64,000 nt of DNA from Aphidius gifuensis (lineage: Eukaryota > Arthropoda > Insecta > Hymenoptera > Braconidae): the NCBI RefSeq assembly GCF_014905175.1, contig NC_057788.1, positions 9,796,001-9,860,000 of the forward strand, given 5' to 3'. The notes below the pieces were generated by a model that saw only the letters and a program-made list of their open reading frames with translations, was not told the origin of the DNA and made no database searches. Shown here in pieces: positions 48,700 to 59,300 of this stretch. The translations under genes and the position numbers were made by a program. Each line of letters begins with the position of its first letter. Positions within the stretch are counted from its first letter, which is position 1.

Positions 48700-49260
48700 T
48701 TTTTAACAACAAGTAACTTTTTTTTAACAAGTCTTGTTTTATAATTTTCTCTATCATTGAAATTTTTGCATATTCTAACAAGATTAGTTTTTTCATCATG
48801 AATAAATTCGATAGCAACTGCAACAATAAAATATTAAATGATTATTAAATGAATTTGAGACTATGGGCCGGTTTTTTTGTCCAACATTACAGTTAACTGA
48901 GCATTAACTAACTTTAACTAACTAAGGATTAACTACTTATCGATTGATATTTTCAATACTAAAGCATATACAAAACGCAGTCGGTAACCAAATCCTTAGT
49001 TAGTTAACTAGAGTTTAAACCTTAGTTAACTGTAATATTGGACGAAAAAACCGGCCCTATATAATTTAATTTTAAAAAATAAAAAAAATCAACTCACTGT
49101 ATACTCCAAAATAATTTTGTCTCCAATGAAAATCCCATTTAGTCCTTTTTTTCTTTGTTTCACTTTTAATAACTGTGTTTGATGTATTACAATAACACCT
49201 TAGACGTTCGAACCATACTTTTTACTATCTGTAAACAATAAAAATGTTAATATATATTTT
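48700..49260 (-). pseudogene. Decayed minus-strand gene remnant, copy 6, split by a small element
   Basis: It matches the remnants near 24,050-24,390 and 31,000-31,300. The 193-bp element is inserted just inside the TTATAG acceptor-like junction. Confidence 0.4.
48865..49057. mobile_element. Small terminal-inverted-repeat element (MITE), 193 bp
   Basis: About 34 bp at each end are inverted copies with two mismatches, starting GGGCCGGTTTTTT. TAT flanks both sides, consistent with a 2-3 bp target duplication. The interior also has the self-complementary motifs AACTAACT / AGTTAGTT. No coding capacity. Confidence 0.75.
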
Positions 49261-49443
49261 TTTCAAACTGGAGTAATTATTAACAACGAAAAAAGAAAGT
49301 AAATTGAAGTGAAGAAATTAACGTTACTCTAGACGCGGCCATCTTGGATTTGAGAAAATTTCATCGCGCTATCTAGCTGAAAAATTACCGACTATTATTT
49401 TGTAGAATTTGACTTATCCACAGTTATGAATTTTTAAACATAT

Positions 49444-49715
49444 TATAAAAGCTGCAGGAAGTCGTACCCCTGGGAGTTCACCTGGGGTTCCAGGTAAAGA
49501 TTATGTTTAATGTGGTTGGAAAAAAGCGTTTACTTATTAAAAAAAAATATACTGTGACCCACGTGTTTTTAACCTTAGGGTTGTTTTTAAAAGAAAATTT
49601 GGATTTTTATTAATGAAAAAAAAAAGAGCAGGACTTAACAAAATATTTTTCTGTATATAAAAGATTTAGGTTTTCAAAGAAGTTAACAACAATACACTTT
49701 CAATATTTAATTAAA
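49444..49715 (+). promoter_or_regulatory. Type I promoter of copy M with a mutated leader acceptor
   Basis: TATAAAAG is at 49,444-49,451, the donor CAG|GTAAAG has GT at 49,494, and the E-box is at 49,560-49,565. The expected acceptor TTTCAG reads TTTCAA (about 49,699-49,704), so the usual leader splice is lost. The leader may be retained or another site used. Confidence 0.5.
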
Positions 49716-51653
49716 ATGAGTTTTAAAAAAATATGTGTTGAGAAAGACAAACCAACCTTCGATAATGGTGACAAGGATCCTAAAATTGTCATCAATTCAC
49801 TGGATTACGACGCATTAGCAAAAATCATCATGTTGCTGCCAATTCCAGAAAGGATAGACATGGAAGAAGGTATACAATATTATTATCAAAATAAAGTTTT
49901 TTTTTTGTTAATAAAATATTAACGTTTCTATTATTAATTATTAAATCTGATACTTTTTATTCTGTAGTTTGTACCAAATGGAAAGAAGCATGCGAACTTG
50001 TTTGGTATGACATTAAAAAATACAAATGTGAATCATCAATTGGACGTTCTTATGATAATCGTTTGTTGACACAATCATACCTCGAGAAAATATTATTAAG
50101 ATGTGGTAAATATCTAAAAGAATTGTCTCTCTCAGATGTTTGTGATTTTAGTATTATGCCATTTGTTGGTGATCACTGTAAAAATTTAACAAGTCTTGAA
50201 TGTAAATTTGAGGTCAGTCCGTTCAATTATTTCACTGATGATTTTGTTCAAGCATTTACAAAGCTGGATAAATTAAAATGCATCAACATCTCGATTCAGA
50301 CAATTAATCTCTCTAAAATAATTGATAGTCTTCCAGAAGAAATTGACGAAATTCATTTATTTGCTACATCTATATTGGATCGAAAACAAAATAGTTCTCT
50401 GGTAAGGTTACTTATAACTAGTGACAAACGATACTATCAATAAAATGAAAATAAATTATTTAGATAAATTTTTATTATTTCAGAGTTTTAAAAAATTCAA
50501 GAATCTTAAAAAATTGACAGTGCATCGCCTCTATTCAGACAACATAATTCTCCAAGAAATATCGGAAAAAACTACACTTGTTTATCTCAACCTTCAACCA
50601 TATGATATAGACCACGGTCCTTTATTTAATAAACTTGTTAATTTGGAATATATTGACCTAATAAAGTCGTACATGACTGAGATTTCATGTATAGGAAAAT
50701 GTAACCTCTCTACAAAAGTCCTCGAGAGTATTTTCTGTACATGCAAAAATCTAAAACATCTTGATATTCCAAATGGTCCTTATGATGTAAATAAAATTCC
50801 TCTCAAGAAATGGATAAACTTTCAAAATTTACAACATCTTGGTATTTCTTGTGATATAATGCCTGACTTAGCAAATACAATTGTTGAACATTGCAAGAAT
50901 TTAAAACATTTGAAAATACATAATCGTGATGGTGACCCTATGAATTATAATACCGCTTTAACAAAGTTGACAGAGTTGGAAAATCTCGAATGTTTATTAT
51001 TGCTCAATGCGTTTAGGCTCTGTGATGGAACAATAACTGCAATTTCGAACAATTGTAAAAAACTTAAACGTTTAGAAATTCATTTTTGCATTGTAGTATC
51101 ATCTATTGATGATGAGCTACTTTCTTCTCCATGTGTTCTTGATAAGTTATCAACATTGCAATGTCTTGAACATCTATACTTGTGTTATGTAGTAAATCTT
51201 AAAGATAGTACAATTACTGCTATTGCTAATAATTGTAAAAACCTAAAAAGTTTAGATGTTCGAGGTTGCACAGGTCTTACTGAGACAGCTCTCGTTGCTT
51301 TTACAAACTTGGAAAATTTAGAAAAACTAGATGTAAGTTTTCTTGATATAATTACTGACAGCTTCCTTATCAATTTAAAAGGATTGAAAGAATTGCATTG
51401 TAATGGATGCAAGAAACTTACTAATACTGGTATTATTCAATTTATAAAAAATAACCCAGATCTTGAAAAGATTGATATCGAAAGTATAGATAATATTACA
51501 ATTGACATGATTATTGCTGCTGATCAGGCAACTAAAAATCGTACAAATGGTATTATTTTACATATAAGAATAGGCGATTGGTCAATAATAAAAGCTTCTA
51601 TGTCATTAATTACATCTCAATGGTTAGTTGTGAATATATACTTTTCGAAATAA
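49716..51653 (+). CDS. F-box/LRR protein, copy M
   Basis: Exons 49716-49869, 49968-50401 and 50484-51653 encode 585 residues. Exon 2 is 18 nt shorter than usual near ISIQTINLSKII. Intron 2 is shortened to 82 bp and starts GTAAGG. The F-box reads MLLPIPERIDMEE and VCTKWKEACELVW; the tail is IRIGDWSIIKASMS like copies H and K. Coding exons are clean; the only defect seen is the leader acceptor upstream. Confidence 0.85.
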
Positions 51654-53099
51654 ATTTATCGAATGACTTTTTCTAATTCAATATAACTTGTTTTCTATAT
51701 TAGTTGGAGTCATGAAAATTTTAATGATAATGTTAATAGCTTTGAAAAACAAATAGTATAAAAATAAATATACTTTCTTGAGAATTTTTTTGTATTGAAC
51801 AATTATTTTTACCTTTAATTGTATACATATATGTAATTATATATAGCTTTGATAATATTCAAGTGGCTTAAAAAACCAATTTATATTTTTTTTATAAATG
51901 TGCTTGTTATTTTTGATACTTACAAATTTGTAAGATAAATTCTTGAATATAACAACTGCATCTTATTGGCAACATATATATTCTTTTAATAAATATATAA
52001 TCATTCACAAAAAAATATTGATTAATGATTTACCTAAACAAATATTCATACTGCCAAATTATTTCTAAAGATTTTTTGAAATCGAAAACAAATATTATAA
52101 TAAATATTTTTATTTATTTAATAAACTGCATATATTGTATATCCTAATTTAGAATAAAAAAATAAATACAAGAAGATTAAATTAAATTCATTTAATATAA
52201 TATCTGTTTTATCTTACTTTGGTTTAAACTTTTCTAATTTTGCAAGTTTTTTAGCTTCTTTTTTTAACTCCTTGGCAGTTTTTGGTGTAGCAACTTGGTT
52301 ACTTGGCTATTGGCCGAATCATTTAACATTTTGGAGTTTCAACCATGATTAAAATAAATTAATAATTTTAATCAACAATAATTATCACTATTTTCAGTTT
52401 TGTCAAATAACTGCAAATATGTAACTTTGCCACGTTTAGAATTATTGTTTAGACTTGATGGTTGATTGACCTGAAGTCTCAATCAAGGTCTATAAATACA
52501 CATACAGCCCATACAGCCAAAAGCCTTCGCGATAACAAGGAATAATTCAAATTGATTTCTGTTAAGCATATAATATTAATATTAAAATCAAGGTAAATAT
52601 TATTTAAATTTCACTTTTTACAGTAATTTTGAATCAATTTTAACATTTACAAAATATAGTTGTCTTTATTTAAATAGACAATTTCATGTAACAAGTACAA
52701 GGGTAGTAAAAAAAAAAGATTAAATTGATACCTCACAGCTTTTTTATTTACTATAAATAACTGTGTAACAGAAATATTTTTACTCTGGTGAATTTATCAT
52801 TGTAATATAAATAAAAAAAAAAATATTTTTAATTGTTTACAAAAAAAATCAAACTTCATTAACACCGAGATATTAAATTATTAAATTCAACCTGAATTCC
52901 AATCTACTAGGTTTATAATTGAAATTTATTTAAAAAAAAATAAAAACCAAATTTACTATATTAATTTCTCCTTTTGCATCAATTTGTTTAATCGAAAAAT
53001 TCACGTTCCGATTTTGGAATGCACAAACTTTTTTAGAAAATTACCGACTATTATTTTGTAGAATTTGACTTATCGACAATTATGAATTTTTAAACATAT
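51654..53099. other. Spacer downstream of copy M with a duplicated promoter-like block
   Basis: 3' flank to about 52,190, then the block at 52,199-52,640 that recurs at 63,573-64,000, then AT-rich sequence leading to the promoters of copy N. No complete gene is seen. Confidence 0.5.
52199..52640. repeat. Duplicated block with a tRNA-synthetase-like remnant and a TATA promoter
   Basis: It nearly repeats 63,573-64,000. On the minus strand (about 52,290-52,218) one frame reads TPKTAKELKKEAKKLAKLEK and ends near a donor GTAAGA; this lysine/alanine pattern resembles the N-terminal region of eukaryotic valyl-tRNA synthetase. An upstream ATG (52,346, MVETPK) is out of frame, so it is decayed. On the + strand, CTATAAATAC (about 52,490) precedes a leader ending in AAG|GTAAAT, like a TATA promoter. 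The synthetase match is by eye only. Confidence 0.45.
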
Positions 53100-53362
53100 T
53101 ATAAAAGCTGCAGGAAGTCGTACACCTAGAGTTCACCTGGAGTTCCGGGTAAGGATTAGTTTAATGTGGTTGAAAAGAATAAGCGTTTACTTATTTTTAA
53201 AAAAAAATATACTGTGACCCACGTGTTTTTAACCTTCAAATTGTTTTTTAAAGAAAGTTTGGACTTCATTAATAAAAAAAAAAAAGAGCAGGACGCAACA
53301 ACATATTTTTCTGTATTTGAAAGACCTCAGGTTTTCGAAGACGTAAACAACACCATTTTCAG
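53100..53362 (+). promoter_or_regulatory. Upstream type I promoter of copy N, leading to a dead exon start
   Basis: TATAAAAG is at 53,100-53,107, the donor GT at 53,149, the E-box at 53,220-53,225, and the acceptor ends at 53,362. The exon that follows has ATG-AAT-GTA but is cut after about 12 bases and joined to a type II leader. Confidence 0.5.
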
Positions 53363-53404
53363 AATTTACTTAGAATGAATGTAACAAAATTCATTGAAAT
53401 TAAT

Positions 53405-53662
53405 TATCACCTAATCAAAAGCTCAATTAAGGTAAATAAAAATTTATAATTTTAACAATTACATTTATAAGATAATATCGTGAATCAATATTTTATTTTA
53501 ACATGCTGCATTCAATATTGTTTGGCTATATAAATATAATTTTATTGATATGTTGATATTTTGCTGGTTAATCATTAACCTTTAATTGATTTATATTTGA
53601 GAATATATTTCTGTTTCTTTTAATCTGCGGTACATTCAAATTCATCATTATTTTAGTTTCAG
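53405..53662 (+). promoter_or_regulatory. Second (type II) leader of copy N
   Basis: The donor AAG|GTAAAT has GT at 53,432 and the acceptor TTTCAG ends at 53,662, before the ATG at 53,675. It lacks the upstream GACATTGTG block, so transcription may rely on the type I TATA box upstream. Confidence 0.5.
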
Positions 53663-53674
53663 AGTTGACTTAAA

Positions 53675-55635
53675 ATGAGTGCAAAAAAAATATGTGTTGA
53701 GAAAGACCACGCAATCTATGATGATGGTGACAAGGATCCAAAAATTGTCATAAATTCACTGGATTATGACGCATTAGCAAAAATCATCATGTTGTTGCCA
53801 ATACCAGAAAGGATAGACATGGAAAAAGGTGAATATATTATTATCAAAATGAAGTTTCTTTTTCTTGCTAAAAAAATATCAATGTTTGTATTATTAATTT
53901 TTGAATTTCATATACGTTCTCTTCTAGTTTGTACCAAATGGAAAGAGGCATGTCAACTTGCTTGGTATGACATTAAAAAATACAAATGTAAATCATCAAT
54001 TGGACGTTGTTATGATAACCGTTTGTTGACACAATCATACCTTAAGAAAATATTATTAAGATGTGGTATTTATTTAAAAGAATTGTCTCTCTCAAATGTT
54101 TGTGATTTATATATTATGCCATTTGTTGGTGATCACTGTAAAAATTTAACAAGTCTTAAATGTGAATTTGACGCCGAGTCGTTAGTATATAATGGTGAGC
54201 GTTACATTGTTCAAGCATTCACACAGTTGGATAAATTAAAATACATTGAAATAATAGTGGATTATAGTTGGTATAAGACAGTTAATTTCTCTGCAATAAT
54301 TAATAGTCTCCCAATAGAAATTAATGAAATTCATTTATTTGCTAAATCTTCACATCTGTTGAATCGAAAACAAAGAGTTTCTATGGTAAGTTGTTATCGA
54401 ATACGTATTACATATAGCTGTTTAGCACTAGTGACAAACAATACTATTAATCGATTACATATATACAAATTATTTAAATAAATTTCTATTATTTTCAGAC
54501 TTTTAAAAAATTTAAAAATCTTAAAAAATTGACATTACATGGCTTCTGGTCAGAAAACATTCCTCAGGAAATAGCAGAAATAACAACACTTGTTCATCTT
54601 AACATTGAATCATTTAATATACCGAAAGGGCTAAATAAACTCGTAAATTTGGAATACATTGACTTAACAATGGGTACAGAGTTTAATAAAGCGAAGAACC
54701 TCTCTACAGAAATACTCAATTCTATTTTTTGTACATGTAAAAATTTAAAACATCTTGATATTCCACCTGGACTTTATGATGTAGCTAAAATTCCTCTTGA
54801 AAAATGGAAAAACTTTCAAAATTTACAATATCTTGGTATTGCTTGTGACATGACGCCGGACTTAGCAAAAACAATTGTTGAATATTGCAAGAATTTAAAA
54901 CACTTGAGAATACATAATCGTTATTTCTGTATGAATAATACCGCTTTAAAAAAGTTGACAGAGTTGAAAAATCTTGAATGTTTAATATTGCTTGGTCTGT
55001 TTGCACATACATTGATACCAGTAGGACTCGATAAGGAATCAGTAATCGCAATTTCAAACAATTGTAAAAAACTTAAACGTTTACAAATTAATAAATGCTA
55101 CATATTTCAATCCCATGATCTGTCTTCTCCATCTGGTCTTAATGAATTATCAAAATTGCAATATCTTGAACATTTAAATTTACATGCGGTAGTCGGTCTT
55201 AAAAATAGTACAATTATTGATATTGCTAATTATTGTAAGAACCTAAAAAGTTTAGATATTGGAAAATGCAGAGCTATTACTAAAACAGGTCTCGATGCTT
55301 TAACAAAATTGGAAAATTTACAAAGACTAGATGTAAGCTATCTTAATACTATTACAGACAGCTTTCTTATTAAACTAAAAGGATTAAAAACATTGAATTG
55401 TAATGTTAGCAAGGAATTCACTGATGCTGGTATTATTCAATTTATAAAAAACAATCCAGATCTTGAAAAGATTTGTGTTAGGGGTATAGATAATATTACA
55501 ACTGATATGGTTATTGCTGCTGATCAGGCAACTAAAAATCGTACAAATGGTATTGTTTTACACATCATATGTGGTCCGTTATTAATAGAATATTCCAAGT
55601 CATTAATAACATCTCAATGGTTGGTTGTTGAATAG
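53675..55635 (+). CDS. F-box/LRR protein, copy N, with an open intron 1
   Basis: Exons 53675-53828, 53928-54385 and 54499-55635 encode 582 residues. Intron 1 (99 bp, donor GTGAAT) is divisible by three and has no stop, so retention would insert 33 mostly hydrophobic residues into the F-box without a frameshift. The F-box reads LDYDALAKIIMLLPIPERID and VCTKWKEACQLAW. Exon 3 has an extended loop (FAHTLIPVGLDKESVI) not seen in other copies. The tail ends LITSQWLVVE. No damage is seen. Confidence 0.85.
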
Positions 55636-56345
55636 ATCTAATGGTAGTTATCATATACTTTTTTTTCTAATTCACGCGTAATAGTATCTTCCATAATTTA
55701 TTTCTAAAAACACATACAATGTTTTGTATATATTTTATAATAATTTTACGGAAGCTTCAAAGTTAAAAACTATAAATCTAACTGATTAGTTCTTTGTCTC
55801 GGAAGTTGAATAAAAAGTGATATGAAGTGTAAAAAAATATTCATTTGGTATTCATATATTTTCACTATAATATTTTAGAAAAATATTAAAATAATTAAAA
55901 AAATGTAAATTATAATTTTCTTCTTTTTTTAGAATTATTAATAATTAACAATTGTTGATAATTATTATTGAAAGTATCAGTGATGATAACAACAATGGTT
56001 CTAAAATACGCATGATATTATTAAATAAATAAATGAATAAATTAAAAGTTTAAATTTATTTGATTATATAGCATTAATTTTTTAAACGTGCAATGTTGAA
56101 TTTAAAAAAAATACTTTTTTACAGTTAGATTTTTAAAATAATATATCTAGAGTTTGACTTATTGTCTTATCTAGGAATTTCAAGGTTTAGTAATAAAATG
56201 AAAAAAAACAATGCTATTAAAAATTTATTGACAACAGACAGTACTTTATTTCGATAAAAAATATATTATTCCAGTACGGATAGACAACCTCATTGGTGTT
56301 ATACAAAGGAAAAAAAAAAATTCATAAGTAAAAAATTTAGAGACC
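55636..56345. other. Spacer and 5' flank of the calpain gene
   Basis: About 430 bases of AT-rich spacer, then from about 56,070 a block that recurs upstream of the chimeric gene at about 61,300-61,600 (for example TTGTCTTATCTAGGAATTTC and CCTCATTGGTGTTATACAAA). The latter presumably contains the calpain promoter; there is no clear TATA box. Confidence 0.5.
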
Positions 56346-59300
56346 ATGAAAATCTCATTTTTGTTTATCATAGGTTTGTTGAATTTATTTATCGGTAAGT
56401 TATTAAATTATTAAAATCAATTAAAATATTTTAAATAAACTTTTTGACATATAAAATTTGAATTATACTATGGTAAGATCCAGGAATCGCGGGAAAAGAT
56501 GATATCGATCCTAATGAGAAAAAATGTTTAAATAAACGTCGAAGCATTAAATCCAATACGGATCAAATGGAAGTAGAAGACGTTCAAGTCAGTTTGTACA
56601 AAAAAAAAAAAAACGTTTAAAATTTATACTTTTATCGTAAAGATAATAAAAAAATTATGACCAATAAATTTATTAATTTATTTTTTTTTATTTAAAAAAA
56701 AAAAATTATTATAGTTGACAGAGTACAAAGACGGTCAAGTAATAAAATTTAAGCAACAAAATTTTAAAAAAATTCGTCAAGAATTACTTGAAACCAAAGA
56801 CTATTTCGTTGACGAACAATTTTCCATAGAATCCTCTGTAAATGGTCTCACAATAGAACTCAAAAGACCTAAGGTATCAAATATCAAGTTAATCAACTTA
56901 ATCATATGAAAAGAAATAATATGAGTAAATTTTTTATTTTTTAATCACAATACGTATAGGATCTGATAGATAATCCAGTACTGATTGATGAAAAGAATAG
57001 ATATTTTCAAATAAAACAAGGGTTTTTAGGAAATTGCTGGTTCGTTAGTACATTGATGAGTCTTTATAAGCAAAAAGATTTATTTCATTTTATTGTGCCG
57101 AATGATCAGAGTTTCAAAGATGAAGAGTACGCAGGAATATTCCATTTCAGGTTAATTTTTTCTCGTTGTATAATGTATATGTATAGTATATAGAAAGTTT
57201 AATAATAATAAGACAATTTATAAATATAAAGATTTTGGCAAGTTGGAAAATGGGTAGATGTTGTTGTTGATGATCGACTTCCAACTTTGAATAATAAACT
57301 GATTTACTTGCAATCAAAATATAGTAATGAATTTTGGGTAAGATAGAGAAAAAAAATAAAAGAAACCATCATTTAATTAAATGAAAAAATTTCAGCCATC
57401 CTTAATTGAAAAAGCCTATGCAAAATTAATTTCAAGATCATACAAGGCATTTTTTGAGGGAAGTAGAGGTGCAATATCAATGCAAGATTTATTGGGAGGA
57501 ATTTCTGAAACGTACAATCTTCCTGCAAATACTTCTGCAGTTACAGGAAATGAATTATTTGATATTATTACAAATGCCAAAATAAAAAATCTAATAGTAA
57601 CTAGTAGTACTCATACAAATACTACATCCACAAAAGAAATCTTAGACGAAATGGAAAATCAGGGCATTTATCAAGCTCATGCTTATGCTATCACAGGTTC
57701 AGAAATCATAAATGTTAATTCCGTACTTACACATCGTCTGATACGAATCCGTAATCCACATGGTATTAAAGCAAGCGAGGCCTTGATTGGCGCTATTAAA
57801 TATGATCCATCAATTAAACACAGTTTGCTTGGATTGAAAGTTGATGAAGAAAGTTGGATACTATTGGAAGATTATGTAAAATTTTTTGCCACCCTTGACA
57901 TTTGTAATTTGACACCTAATAATATAAATCCTGATGTTTTTACTGATGATCATACAGCAAAACTAGCATTAACAACTGTTGAGGGAAGATGGATGGGTGG
58001 AATATTTGATGATTATGTTAGAAATAATGCAGAAATTTTGGATACTAATCCTCAATACCGTATGACACTGAAACGGCATCATGAAGATAACAAAACATAT
58101 AGCATTCTTATTGGATTATCATTGAAACACCGAGAGGATTTAAAATTAGTAACTGATTCTATTGTTGGTATTTCGCGGTTGAGTTTTGTGATTTATTATT
58201 TTGATATTCAATTACAATATACATTGATATTCATTGACAGTTCAATGATGACAAAAATTTGCCAAAACCATTGAACAGTGGTTGCAAGAAGTGTATGGAT
58301 GAGATAATGAGATCAAAAAGAGGCCGATTTAATGGGGGTCAGGTTGGTTATCGATTAGAGTTACCACCTGGTGTATATTATATTTTACCACTTATCATGA
58401 ATACAATAAAAAGAGCAACATATTTTCTACAAATATTATCAGAGGAAAAAGATATTTTAGAGTAAGTTGAAACAGTAATAAAATTAATAACATGATTATT
58501 ATTATGACGTACTGGAATTTCTCGTATATAAATAATTCATTCTAGAAAATATAACAAATTTTTTTTTATATTTTCGATTCTCTATTTATTTAGGGTGTAT
58601 GATCGTGATGTTAACGTGCCTAAAATGAAAGATCAGGTATTCTGTTTTTTTTTAAACAATTTTAAATATACTTTTCTAATTTAAAAAAATAATCTAATAA
58701 TATTTCAACAGTTTCAAAAAATTTCCGAAACGGTATCGAGCTGTAAAAAAAATCGCAAAGTCTACAAAGAATTTCAGAATAGATATACAAAAACAGCTGA
58801 TTTTAAAGCGTTGTATTTAATTTTAAAAAATCCAAAAGTATCAACAAATAGATTATGTACGTAGATTTTGGTAGAATTATGAAAAAATATGTTTTAACTT
58901 TGAATCGAAACATATTAAAATTATTTTTAACCTATATAGGTAAACGTCCAATACAACTTGATGGACTAAGTCTAAATTTACAAAAATTATTTTCAAGTGA
59001 AAAGTTTGGAAGTAGAAAACGATTATCTATTGAAGCTATTGAACATATATTTTCGACTAGTGCAGTAAATAAATACAAGATTATTCAATTTTTAAAATAA
59101 AGAAAATAAAAAATTCGTTTTTTTTTTTTAGGAAATATTTGAAAAATATCAAAAACTGAAAAAACCTGGATTTATTTCTTATGCCTTTATGGAAAAAGCT
59201 TTTTCTTCAAGTGGATATATTTTGAGTGAAGAATTACTGAAAATTGTATTTTTTAAATATAAAAAAAATGATAATTTGATATACTTGAAAGACTACATTA

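Larger units (their letters stand above)
47653..49443. other. Spacer with two inverted-repeat elements and a gene remnant
   Basis: 3' flank of copy L is interrupted at about 47,720 by a 967-bp inverted-repeat element. A decayed minus-strand gene remnant follows and is itself interrupted by a 193-bp element. Then come a GCGGCCATCTTGG motif near 49,336 and the type I promoter of copy M. Confidence 0.5.

Noticed and set aside
48311..48744. Two short + frames
   Set aside because: They lie inside or across the end of the 967-bp inverted-repeat element and consist of its internal repeats.
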